Source: Pleurotus ostreatus/Saccharomyces cerevisiae fusant (lineage: Eukaryota; Opisthokonta). From it: 64,000 nucleotides of DNA. The position numbers were made by a program, and so were the translations under genes. The DNA lies in the NCBI GenBank assembly GCA_024196135.1, contig JAMQCK010000002.1:310001-374000 (forward strand), given 5' to 3'. Below are positions 35,900 through 46,800 of the stretch, piece by piece (positions within the stretch are counted from its first letter, which is position 1; every line of letters begins with the position of its first letter). The notes beneath the pieces are model-generated. The model ran no database searches. It was not told the origin of the DNA and was given only the letters and a program-made list of their open reading frames with translations.

Positions 35900-37456
35900 A
35901 TGGCAGGACCTGAAGAGGCCAGCACGTCTGCGGTTGCCCCGACGTTCAAGTCGTTGGGACTCATAGATCCCCTGCTTGAAGCCCTCGACAAGATGAGCTT
36001 CAAGGCACCCACCGAGATTCAGGCTCAAGCCCTCCCCCACGCTCTCGAGGGACGGGACATCATTGGTGTCGCATCGACTGGCTCAGGAAAGACCGCTGCT
36101 TTTGCTCTCCCCATCCTGCAGAAACTCTGGGACGATCCGAAGGGGCTCTTTGCATGCGTCCTTGCGCCGACCAGAGAACTTGCGTACCAGATCTCACAAC
36201 AATTCGAAGCTCTCGGGTCTGCTATGGGTGTCCGATGTGCAGTCATAGTCGGTGGAACGGACATTATGGCGCAGAAGGTCGCCCTTGCGAAGCGCCCGCA
36301 TATCGTTGTCGCCACACCAGGACGTCTAGATGATCACTTGGAGAAGACAAAGGGATTCAACTTAAGGGGAATTAAATTTCTGGTGCGATACTATGTCTCC
36401 CTTGGCATGAGGTTGAGCCTAACCCCGAATCTCAGGTGCTGGACGAGGCCGACAGACTGCTTGACATGGACTTCGGTCCTGTCATCGACAAAATCCTGAA
36501 GGTCATCCCGAAGGAACGAACGACCTACCTTTTCTCCGCCACGATGACGACGAAGGTAGCAAAACTGCAGCGAGCCAGTTTGTCGAACCCAATACGAGTC
36601 GAGGTCAATACCAAGTACGCATCTCAATTCTCAGCCGCGATCCTGCAATAACATGTTCCTCCAGATATCAGACTGTCGACTCCTTGTTACAATACTACCT
36701 CCTCATGCCGTTGAAGGAGAAAGACACAATGCTTGTATACCTCGCAAATACGCTGGCACAGAACTCCATCATCATCTTCACCAGGACGGTGAACGATGCT
36801 GCACGGTAAGCCGGACCCATCGAGGTCTACGTCCTCAGCTCATCGTGTTTCAGGTTATCAATCATATTGCGCACACTAGGCTTTCCGGCAGTACCCCTGC
36901 ACGGTCAGCTCAGTCAGAGTCAGCGCCTGGGAGCGCTCTCGAAATTCAAAAGCGGTGGTCGCAAGGTCCTTGTCGCCACCGATGTCGCCAGTCGGTTCGT
37001 ACCACGTTCAGGTTGCCTCGATTCACAACTCATCCTTCCCCTACTCGCAGTGGTCTGGACATTCCCTCCGTCGACATCGTCATCAACTTCGACATCCCCA
37101 CCCACTCGAAGGATTACATCCACCGCGTCGGCCGTACGGCTCGCGCCGGACGAGCCGGAAAGTCCATCACCTTCGTCACCCAGTACGACGTCGAATTTAT
37201 CATGCGCATCGAAAAGGTCATCGGGAAGAAGATGGAGCTTTGGCCGACGGACGAAGAGGAGGTGTCTTTATTGCGCGAGCGTGTGGGCGAGGCGGCGAGG
37301 GTGGCGGCTGCAGAGATGCGGGATCAGGCAAAGGCAGGGCATGGTGGTAAGAAGAGGAGGAGAGGGGGCGATGAGGGTGGAAAAGACGATAGGGACAGGG
37401 ACGATGATATGGTAGAGGCGGGTATGCCGATGAAGCGTAAGAAGGGGTCGCGTTGA
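35900..37456 (+). CDS. RRP3: DEAD-box RNA helicase Rrp3 (DDX47)
   Basis: Nucleolar helicase for early 18S rRNA processing. Motifs in order are [20 protein letters not shown] with Q motif [35 protein letters not shown] (I), APTRELAYQ (Ia), VVATPGRL (Ib), and [20 protein letters not shown] (II, split by an intron). Then come SATMTTKV (III), [17 protein letters not shown] (IV), [20 protein letters not shown] (V) and [15 protein letters not shown] (VI). The C-terminus is Lys/Arg-rich ([17 protein letters not shown]). [10 protein letters not shown] and the tail resemble Rrp3/DDX47 more than Dbp8. It has about five short introns. Length is about 450-480 residues. Confidence 0.93.
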
Positions 37457-37826
37457 TCATCGATATTCTTCACTGCCGCTTCTTTGTATATGGGGAAAAG
37501 GAGGGTTAGCCAGGGATCAGCTGCATTCACTGAGACTTTCACGAAGCGAGCGAAGAGTGTATCGTGTACTGCATCGTAAAGCCATAGCTCAATCCTTGGA
37601 CGTAGGAATTGAACATGAAGCCCACGCGGTCTGTCACTCAGTCTAGCGTTTTGCCGTTGGCTGTATACGGAAGTTATTATGCTCTGCATTCCAAGGTGCG
37701 TGGATAAGTTAAGGTATGCTACAGCAAGGTCTGGTCAGTGGCCGGCACTGGGCTCCGCAGGTGCGAATGGTCATGATACAGCGTGAAATGGGCTTTCGTT
37801 ACATGAAGTGGCGGGTCCTTTTCACG
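37457..37826. other. Convergent 3' flanks of RRP3 and the membrane protein gene
   Basis: 370 bp with a short near-duplicate around 37795-37840 (two copies of ttacatgaagtggcg). No gene is supported. Confidence 0.45.
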
Positions 37827-39086
37827 TTACATGAAGTGGCGCGGCCGGGAGAGGCGCGCGGACGAGCGAGGGCTCAAGTCCGGTTTGCCGACAGCGGGTT
37901 CGGGCAAGCGGGGCTCTTCGACGATTGGGGACATGGTGAGGGTGCGGGAGCTCGTGCGAGAGCGGGAGTGGCTGCGGGAGCTCGGCGTGGAGTTGTGGCG
38001 CGAGCCCTCAATTGAGTGGGGGCGCGAGCTCTGAGCCGAGAAGTGGTGAGAGCTCTGGATCGAGTGGTGGGAGCTCTGCGTGGAGTTGTGGCGGGAGCTC
38101 TGGATCGAGCTGTGCCGACTTTGAGGGGGAGACATCGACTGTGGGGTGGCGGTTGGGGGGTCGGGGAAGAAGGAGCTGGCGCTGCTACGCGAATGCGCGT
38201 GTCGAAAGGAGTGAGAGTGGGAGGACTGTACGTGGTGTGCAGTAGGTCCCCCCTCCCAATTTCCGTGGCGTCAGGTGCGTCGATGACGAACTTTTCTTGA
38301 ATGCCTTGCTGCGCCTCCCGCTGCATTGCCCGACGGCGTACCACCACGAGTGTAGTCAAACCCGCAGCATATATGAGAACTGTCGGAGAGCTGATCAGCG
38401 GGGAGAGATCACCGAGAAGCGAAGCACGCACGTAAGACTATGTCCACCCAATTGATGACCAGGATGTAGAGGTTGAACATGCGGCACATGTTTGCTGATT
38501 CTGGCGGGGGATTAGGCGCGAGCTACCAAGCGCACGAAGTCACGCACTTGCAGCAGGACAGACATAGGTAGGGTACCATAATGAGTATCCCACGGCCGAG
38601 CCTGTCTGGCATCAGCGTAATCCACTTCGACGACGGCCCGGCTTACAGATGTGGGTGGTGAAGAGAAGAAGAATACGAGCGGCGTCCAGCCAAGGGCGAA
38701 ACTCGCGAGTGATTCTGGGGGAGGGTGAGTAGATGCACAAGCATGAGATTCTAGCCACGCACAGTACGAGAAGCATTATGCAGGTCGCAGAGCTGTTCAA
38801 CAGCATGAGGGAGATGAGGATCCCTGCAATGTGTTCAGCAGGCAGCATCGCGACTATCACGCGGACCACGCACGCTCGGGAGCCTTCATCCCATCGAAGA
38901 GCCAGTACATGTCCAGCGTATAGAATATGGCCCACAGAAAGCTCAAGAAAGCAATAAGACCTGCCACTGGGGTTAGCTCGCCCGCTCGTATACACGATCG
39001 GTGGCGCGCAACGCACTGAAAGCAATGACACGAATCCTGAGGAAGGTGGGGGACACGGGCATAGAGTCCATGGTCTCGCGTAGCAT
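37827..39086 (-). CDS. Uncharacterised multi-pass membrane protein with Ser/His-rich repeat tail
   Basis: ATG 39086 (MLRETMDSMPVSPTFLRIRV) or ATG 39071 starts the frame. Spliced exons give hydrophobic segments VIAFSLIAFLSFLWAIFYTL, ILISLMLLNSSATCIMLL, SLASFALGWTPLVFFF, CRMFNLYILVINWVDIVL and TVLIYAAGLTTLVVV, i.e. four to five membrane spans. A cytosolic-type RRRAMQREAQQGIQEKF stretch follows. A final intron (donor near 38289, acceptor GTACAG) leads into a tail of Ser/His/Gln repeats (RHSSIQSSRHNSTQSSHHSI and similar) ending ARLSRPRHFM. I do not recognise a family. The arrangement resembles the orphan 4-7-span proteins common in agaricomycetes. Exon borders are tentative. Confidence 0.6.
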
Positions 39087-39504
39087 TATCAAGAGAGCGA
39101 GACGAGAAGGGGAGGGACGCGACGAGGCGAAAGTGGCTGCTCCAGAGCGGGGAGGCGTGGGGCAGTCGTGTCGGGGGAAAAGAACGTGAGGCGGCCTGCC
39201 AGAGACCTTGTCGTGTGTCGTGAGGACGTGAGGGGGGAAGAAAAAGAAACGAAAGAGAGAGTGCCGTGAGAGTTAGAGACAAAAGGTCACAACTCGGGGA
39301 CAAAGACTTGTTCAGAGCGAACAATGGCCCGGGAACTTTGCCTGATCGGGCATAACCTCGGCCCGAGGTCCATTATTGGCGTGGGAAAGCTCTCAAGTCG
39401 CGTCGATAAACAGCGCACAACAACACGTCTCCACTCATCTTAGACGCGTCGCGAGACCCACACTCCCTGCCAAGTCATCCTCGGAAGCTCCTGAATATCT
39501 CACT
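39087..39504. other. Shared upstream region of the membrane protein gene and RFA3
   Basis: 418 bp between divergent starts. The purine-rich part (39100-39270) lies in the leader of the minus-strand gene. No gene is supported. Confidence 0.45.
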
Positions 39505-40028
39505 ATGTCGCAAAACGAACACATCTCACCTTTCGTCAACTATGCGAAGCTGTCGAGCTTCACGGGGAAGCAAGTCAGGCTCATCTGCAAGCTGAAGAAC
39601 GTAAGCGCAGTGAAGGCGCCTGCCGGGATAGTGGGTTGATCTGACGAGCCCCAGTTTTCAAGCCCTCGTGAAATGAAGGTGGAAACGACAGACGGCGGTG
39701 AGGTGGTCGTAGTCGTCGCAACGAAGCCTGTAAGCGTGTCGTACGTGGGCTTATGCAGACCGTCTCCTAACGCTTCGATCAGGAGGACACCCAGCCTACC
39801 TCCGTATACCTCGAAGTCATTGGTCTGGTACAGGATAGCTCGACTATCAAGCTTGCGGGGCTCATTGAGTTGGGCGACGAACTCGGTGCGTATGCACCTT
39901 GCCTGCACCAAACAGCACAACTGACCATCCTCACAGACATGAAGCTCGCAAACGACATGATCGAACAGATGCACCGACCCATGTTCTGGCAGACGACATA
40001 CGGATACCATTCTGAGACCCCCGCATGA
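39505..40028 (+). CDS. RFA3: Replication protein A subunit 3
   Basis: Smallest subunit of the single-stranded DNA-binding RPA heterotrimer. It has four exons. The OB fold begins ISPFVNYAKLSSFTGKQVRL, ICKLKN, continues MKVETTDGGEVVVVVATKP, then TSVYLEVIGLVQDSSTIKLA and GLIELGDELDMKLANDMIEQ. The last helix region, MHRPMFWQTTYGYHSE, follows. Length is about 120 residues, normal for this subunit. An in-frame TGA closes the gene just before a C-run (near 40035-40048). It is convergent with TRM9, 136 bp between stops. Confidence 0.9.
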
Positions 40029-40164
40029 TCGGTCGGCCCCCCCCCCCCAATAATTCGCATTGTATCCTCAATTGTATCAGTATCTCCCATCTTCCTTGCA
40101 TCTCTCATTGTGGCTCGTCTTGCTGCAATATGCAATGCTCTCTTTCACCATGCGAGAACCAACC

Positions 40165-41135
40165 TCAGGTATGCCAAAGTCGCAGCTCTACGTAGTAATT
40201 CGATCTCTCCCATCCGTCCTGCACGATCTCCAATCCCCGCCTCCCCACTGCGCTTTTATCCGCGACACCCACCTCCAGGCCCATCTCCTTCGCTGCAAGC
40301 TCCACTAACCTCCTAAGCTCCCCTCGCGCGAACATATGGTAGTATCGATTGTAAACCCTCGACTCGCCTGTCGGTGCGTCTGATGGAGTTTTCGTCTTCG
40401 ATAGTACCCAAGGGACGAAGACGTCGATGCCTGCGTCGGCAGTGTTTTCCGTTGGTATGTGCCGTTTTGACAACTCGTCCTGTTCGACTGCCCACACATA
40501 GATGAGCACGCGCCCGGACGTGGGCGAGACGGCGCGGATGAGCGCCTGCTCGAAGGTCAGCACCCAAATGCCATCATGTCTTCCAGTATACCAACCTCTA
40601 CCGCTTGTCTTCTCCTCTCCTCTGTCGCCAGATGGTGTATGGTGGCAATCGAGATGGCGTAGTCCTGGGTCACTCGTCAGCGTCCAAAAACCATCCTGTT
40701 GCTTCCAGCACTCACAAACGCCCGGCATCGCCAACAATCTTGCAACGCATCACCCCATACAACCTCCCGAAGCGGTCCCTCGCCCGCTCGACGCGCAATC
40801 TCGAGCAGATTACGACTTCTATCGAGGCCAATGGTCCACACCGACCCGCTCGGCCGGTCGAGTGGAAGTGGGAGGTACTTTCCGTTACCCGTGCCCGAGT
40901 CCAGTCCGACAGCACCAGTGGGCAAGGAGGAGAGAAATTTTGCGATGACGGGCCAAGGCTAGTAGTATGATGTATGTTGATACCAGGCTTGTTGGACAGA
41001 TGTGGCAACCCTCACCTTATACCGCGTCGATGAAAAGTGCGACGCTATTTCGTCGTAGACCGCATGTACATGGTCTTTTTCGAAGTCTTGTGGGACCTCC
41101 GACACTTGAGTAGGTTGGACTTTGCGTGAGGACAT
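40165..41135 (-). CDS. TRM9: tRNA wobble-uridine carboxymethyl methyltransferase Trm9
   Basis: SAM-dependent methyltransferase that finishes mcm5U at the tRNA wobble position, with Trm112 as partner. It starts MSSRKVQPTQVSEVPQDFEK, then HVHAVYDEIASHFSSTRYK (the Trm9/ALKBH8 signature) joined across an intron to PWPVIAKFLSSLPTGAV. Motif I reads GLDSGTGNGKYL. Later pieces are IGLDRSRNLLEIA, DYAISIATIHHLATEERRKQ, SPTSGRVLIYVWAVEQDELS, a typical insert, then DVFVPWVL, YNRYYHMFARGELRRLVELA and SNYYVELRLWHT. Three introns. Motif I has Thr-Gly where Cys-Gly is usual. The promoter is shared with the oxygenase gene (121 bp). Confidence 0.92.
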
Positions 41136-41256
41136 GCAGGTTGAAGGGCCGACGAAGTGATGGTGGGAAGTTGAGAAAGAACAAGGGTTGCCTAAACGGG
41201 AACGTCGTCTCTGACGCTGGATTCCCACGCTCACTTGGCTACGACTGCCATACCGT

Positions 41257-42260
41257 ATGCCCCCGCGGAAGACGAATAACAAGAAGGGGCAGGCGAAGGA
41301 GGCTGGTCCTTCGTCGGCGCCTATATCTTCTCCCGCGCCGTCACTCAACTTTCCAGAGATCTCAGAGAAGGACTGGATGGAAGTCGAGACGTTCCTGGAG
41401 GACCAAATCATCCTAATCAAGGTAGGGGATTCCTATAATCAACGGATGCTTACCTAAAATCAAGCTTATATCCCCAGAACTTCCTCTCAGCAGCGGAATG
41501 CAAGGCATACGCACACTTCATCGACAATCTACCCCTCGAGTTGACGCCACCGAAGAAGAGAGGCGAGGCGTCAAGGGTGAATTGTGAGTTCGCTTGATTC
41601 TATACCTTATAACCGCGCTGAGATTCCGATGAACTTGCCAGATCGCTACTCTACCACATCTCCCGACTTCGCTAAGCGGTTGCACGAGGTGCTGACGCCG
41701 CATCTGTCGCCCTTTCCGCATCCTGCGCGGGGAGGGGCGCCGCGTCTACCGCATTCTATGAACTCCAACATTCGGATGTACAAGTATACCCAGGGACAGT
41801 ACTTTGGGTTAGCTTTTGCATTCCTAGATTACTTGGACGCGGTCGCTGACTCCCAAACAGCCAGCACTACGACGATTCCGTGAAAGACAGCGTCACCGGC
41901 GATAAATCCGAATGGACGCTTCTTGTATACATCACTGGCGCGGAAGACGGCGTGCAAGGAGGAGAGGTATGCGTCAACTAACGAATCTGCCTCGCGCGAA
42001 GGCTCAACGCCATGCAGACGATATTCCAGCTAGAAGAAGGCGAGGGCAAGCGGCGAACGACCCGGCCGCTCGTTCCGCCATTGTCACGCGGGATGGCTCT
42101 GCTTCACAGGTATGTCGGACCATATCTTCCTCGTGTTCAATCGCAGGTACTGACCATGTCGTGACTATGTAGACACGGCGCTAATTGCCTGCTTCACGAG
42201 GGCGCGCCAGTTGTGAAGGGTACGAAGTACGTCTTGCGTTCGGACCTGATGTTTGCATGA
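41257..42260 (+). CDS. 2-oxoglutarate/Fe(II) oxygenase, prolyl 4-hydroxylase type
   Basis: About six exons. A Lys/Pro/Ser-rich start (MPPRKTNNKKGQAKE) precedes the jelly-roll domain: WMEVETFLEDQIILIKNFLS, AAECKAYAHFIDNLPLELTP, PHSMNSNIRMYKYTQGQYFG, iron ligands H and D in QHYDDSVKD, WTLLVYITGAEDGVQGGE, and the distal His plus 2OG-binding Lys region LLHEGAPVVKGTKYVLRSDL, then MFA. All three Fe ligands and the basic residue are present, so it should be catalytically competent. It has no signal peptide, so it is likely cytosolic or nuclear. The substrate is unknown, and ribosomal or other protein hydroxylation is only a possibility. Confidence 0.88.
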
Positions 42261-42402
42261 CGCTTGAACATCTTTACCGCACCCGCTCTCTGTTCTGGTG
42301 ACTTAAGCATTGAATGGCATCCTCTGGTCTTCCTCTGGCAGTTACCCCCATCGCAACTGTTTTCTGGACTGCTATAGACACATCGTTTCTCCTGTTGATG
42401 TA

Positions 42403-42491
42403 TGCCCCGTGGCCCAGATGGTTAAGGCGTGTGACTGTTAAGTTTCGCTTGGCAAATCACAAGATCGAGAGTTCGAGCCTCTCCGGGGCAG
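42403..42491 (+). tRNA. tRNA-Asn (GTT anticodon), with intron
   Basis: The acceptor stem TGCCCCG pairs with CGGGGCA. The D-arm is GCCCAGATGGTTAAGGC. The anticodon stem TGTGA/TCACA has loop CTGTTA + A (anticodon GTT), split after position 37 by a 15-nt intron. The variable loop is AGATC. The T-arm is GAGAG-TTCGAGC-CTCTC. Confidence 0.82.
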
Positions 42492-43801
42492 TTGGTTTTT
42501 TGGACTTTTCGCCCTGCTGCACAACTTGAACGCTTATCAGGCCTTCCCCGACCCTACGAACCGTCTCCTCGTATCTAGACACCAAAAAAATCAGAGCGTG
42601 GCGGTATACTTTCCAATGAGAAAACTAGGTACAGACCTCTGCCAAATACGTGACGCTCTCTTCAATATCAAGTCAACGCTTAGTCCGCCCTCCATTTGCA
42701 ATGTCTCCAGCCAATCATAGATTCTTTGCGGTACTAAAAGCCCTCCTTGGGTAGTGGATCACCACTTTCTCCAATTGTGTTCGACCCGGTACTGCTCCCA
42801 GCCGCGATTGCATGAGCTGCAGAATCACGCTTTCTTCCTCCAAAGTCATTGTGCTGACGCGCCTCTAGCGGGCCCAGAAATACACAAAGTGAGCTGCTTT
42901 TTTGCAGGAGGGAAGCAAACCGCACAAGCTCGGGGACGCGTCTTTCTCAGTCATTCCTACAGGGAATGTGATGTCCCCGGAAGTCATTGAGTGGTATGTG
43001 GGGGGAGGCAGGGTTGCGTCATGGACTGACAGTCCAGCAGGGTATATGTGCTCTTCCATTTCTATGAATTCGGACAGTTCGTATTTACGGGCTACCCTCT
43101 TGGTATACGTGAAATCGTAGTCCGTCACTTTTATGCCCACAATAGCGTCATATGAGCCAGCTTTGTTCGTTTCTGGGCTTCTGATGCTTCAATATGAGTT
43201 GCTAGTCTTGATTAAGGCCGTCTCTCTGTCTTCAGAGGAGTGCTAACGCTCATCCATTGAAGTTCAACTCGATAGCACGTGTGTACACGTGACACGGTCC
43301 TCTGCTGCGATCAGCGACTCGCGTGGCCAATTGATGGGAAGACTACAGTATACTTTCGACCAACTTTCGACAATAAGTACGTTCGCAAAATGCGTAGGGC
43401 GAGGTCGTGAAGTGGACCTCGTTGTATTTCCTGAACATCTGCCATAGGAGAATACCTAATCGTGAAGGGTAACGCGTAACGAGGCTCTCGGAAGCCCGCA
43501 AAAATATTCGACTCTTGGCGGATATTCCCAAAGTCTTCTCTTCGAGGCCCAAATTCCCCACTTTTTCGCTGTGTATGGCTCTTGCACGCTCGTCTTGAGG
43601 TGTAGAAGATTACTTCAAGAACGTAGGGGCCCCGAGCACGCTCAGAAATAGCGTTCATAACGGCCGAAATTCCGGGCCGTGAATGATCACTTCACTAGTT
43701 ACGCACGGTCGAAAGTCTACAGTACACCTTGCTCTTGTTCCTAAACATCACCTTGCCCTCGCCGTTCCCGAAAGCGCCCGCTCGTTCTCCGCTATCTATA
43801 C
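42492..43801. other. Longest gene-poor stretch (1.3 kb)
   Basis: Lower GC than the surroundings. No complete gene is supported. A 90-codon open stretch on the minus strand (43140-42865, no ATG start) has a protein-like composition (VARKYELSEFIEMEEHIYPA) and could be a decayed fragment. Two CACGTG palindromes lie at 43276-43281 and 43286-43291. The rest is presumably the promoter region of the next gene. Confidence 0.45.
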
Positions 43802-46800
43802 ATGTCCGCGCGATGGGACCCGGCCGCAGTGAAGGCGCAGCTGCGCCTGACGTCCCAGCGCATCGGCCAGCTCCTCGAGCGGCAGGACTCGAAGAGCCAG
43901 ATAGTCCGCCGGGACATAGCGACGTTGCTCTCGCAGGGCAATGTCATGATTGCGCGCGCGAAGGCGCAGAAGCTTATCCATGAGGATGTGTCGGGCGATA
44001 TACTAGAGATGCTGGAGATGTGCATAGGCGTGCTCGTTGAGCACTTCAATGAGTTGAGGTGCGCGTCCACGTTCAGGTTCATTGGACGACTCTTATGCAT
44101 GCAACAGCGACCCGGACGCCCTGACGCCCATTGTTATCGAGGCGGCGTCGAGCATCATCTACGCAGCACCGTCAACAGAGTCAAAAGGTCATTAGGCCCT
44201 CTTCAACGCCCGTTCGACGCCTTCTGACCCTCGATCCCAGACCTGCACACCGTCCGAAGCATGCTCATCGAACACCTGGGACCGGACTTTGCTCGCTCGG
44301 CCATTGGTAACCGTGATGGATACGTGTCGGCCAAGGCGCGTTCTACACCTCGCTCATACACATCCCGCTCATCCCCTTCAGATCATCAACGCGCTCTCCG
44401 CCCCTCCCCCCTCCGCCGCCAACCTCGACGCGTACCTAGTTCGCGTGGCGCGGACCTATGGGGTCGACTGGCTGCCCCCGCCACAGCGCCAACACATGTG
44501 CGATCGCAGTTCCCGATCATCCGTGTTTCAAGAAATTAATAGCCACCCCCAGCTTGAACCCTCTGTCGGAGATCCTGAACCCTGAGGCTACGCCCGTCGT
44601 CGACCTCCCACGATTACGCGAGCTCTGCGCTCTGGGTCTCCCCGACGAGCCGTCCTGGGTCCGTCCACGGATCTGGAAGTACGTACTGCGTTGCCAGCCC
44701 TGGGTTCGCTGCCCTAATGGTCACTCAGGTTGTTCTTCGGCATCCTGCCGGTCCTCAAGTCATCATGGATGGGCGATATGAAGAAGCAACGGGACAGCTA
44801 CTATGTACGTGAACAACATATAGCCATGCCCTTCTTGCGCCCTAAAGCCGCCTTCAGGACCTGGTGGGGCGACTTCTTGAGCCGTTGGCCGAGCTCCCGA
44901 AACCTTCGCTGCCGCTGTCCGGTACTGACGAAGCAGCGTTCCGCGTGTCACAAGGGCTGTCTCGAGTGCCGTCGTCACTTCTGTCAGGCTTGGAAGAAGA
45001 GCCAGAAGTCCTTTTCAACTGCCCACTTGACGATGTTGCCGACGAAGGCCTTCGGATACTCTGCGCACACAACCTTGACGAACGTCTCAAACTAATTAAC
45101 GAGGCCCGGAATCCATCGACGACTGGCCCGACACCGGAGATCCGATTGGATGACGACTCGATGCCCTCGATACAGTTGTCGGAACCCGTGGACGAGACGC
45201 CAGCGATTCAGCTCCTCAGCCCGGTCGAGGAGGTGGACGGCGACACGGCAGATACGGCAGTCGTTCCAGCCAAGAAGAAACCGACGACATTGCACCCATC
45301 TCGCGTCCACGGCTCGCTCAACGTTCCCATCAAGCATGAGTCGGCACTCAGGCGGCTGCTCTATTTGCATTCGTCGATCAATCCAGGCAACTACTCGCCG
45401 CACATCCCTTCGCTTCTCGTCACCCTGTATACGGTCATGAACCGCGAGATTGACCTGGAAGACATGGCGCATGTGGAGGCTGACACGTTCTGGCTTTTTG
45501 AGGCGATGGTTGCCGACTTCTCCGAGCTTGAGGATGAGGAAGGTGGCGCGGTCTGGATGAAGAAATTCAGCGAGCGTCTCGCGTGGGCTGACCCCGAGCT
45601 GTCTGAGAATATGGTAAGCGCTTCACTTCCTTTTTCCTGAAAAACATAGCTAACTTTGACTGTCAGGTGGCGAAGGGCCTTGATCCCGCACTGCCGCATT
45701 ATTCATAGTAAGTCCAAGCTTAGTGGCTTGCGTAGCTGTGCTGACGGTGCTGCAGCCGCTGGCTGGCTCCGTTGCTCACTCAGACCTTACCCTTGTCGTC
45801 CGTCTTCTTAATTTGGGACGTGCTATTCTCGAAGCCGCAGGCTACGCGAGATAGCAGTCCTAAGCTGGAAGCATTGATCGATGTTTGCACCGCGATGCTC
45901 ATTCGTGCACGACCGCAAATCCTTCGGTACGTGTAAAGAACCAATTTGCTCAGCCTCTCCCTGACTGACTTATCTACAGTCTCGGCAAAGGCGGCGCTAA
46001 GTCGCCTGGTCTATGGGGTCAGGATGCTGAAGCACTTCCTCCGCCATCACCGCTGCGATCCTGGGAGCTGGGCGATGCTTTCCTTGAGGGCATGTCACTG
46101 CTGCAGTTCTACCCTGTCGAGGCCATCGGTGGTGTCGAGACCGTCCTCCAGACGGCCATGGATCTCGTCGAGCGCAGGAAAATGGAAGCGCGCCAGCAGC
46201 AGCCGAACCAGCAGAGTCTTACGAGTCGCTTGGCGACCACGATGTGGCGCGGTTTCACGAACCAGCAGCACACGCCGGATGCGTCGCCAGAACACTCGGA
46301 CAACGAAGATGCTGGGAAGGAGAAGCCTAAACCGGCTCCGCCTGCTGCAAGTGCACCTGCCGCACCTTCGCAAGGGGCTAATAACAAGCTCGGTGCTCGT
46401 TTGGCAACTACGGTATGGAGGGGCATCACAAATCAGAGCGCTATGGACCCGCCGCCATCCCCGTTGGAGCCGTCGCCCATCGAAGCCCCAATCCGGCTAC
46501 CACCAAGACCAGACGAGGTCGATGAGCCTGCCCAACCGACGCCTGCCGCCGCGACTGCTGCCAGCCTCTGGACCTACGCCGAGAAGTTCAAGGAGTCCGA
46601 CGCCGCCGCGCGCCTGTCCAAAGTCAGCAGCAACTGGAAAGCGCGTGCGATGTCGAGCAATTGGCGTGGGCTCGGCGCGTCCGCATCCGTCCCGGGCAAG
46701 ATGGACCAGCCGCAGCGGAGCTCGGTGATGAGCGACGGTTATGATTACCAGCCGCCGAAGCCCTTCCTGGAGACGCGCCGCGAGTCGCTGCCGGACCCTG

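Noticed and set aside
40034..40048. C-run after the RFA3 stop codon
   Set aside because: A simple homopolymer with no evident function. It may also be a sequencing length error.
42865..43140. Protein-like 90-codon frame on the minus strand
   Set aside because: It begins without ATG, and no flanking exons or homology could be found. It was kept only as a note that it might be a decayed gene fragment.
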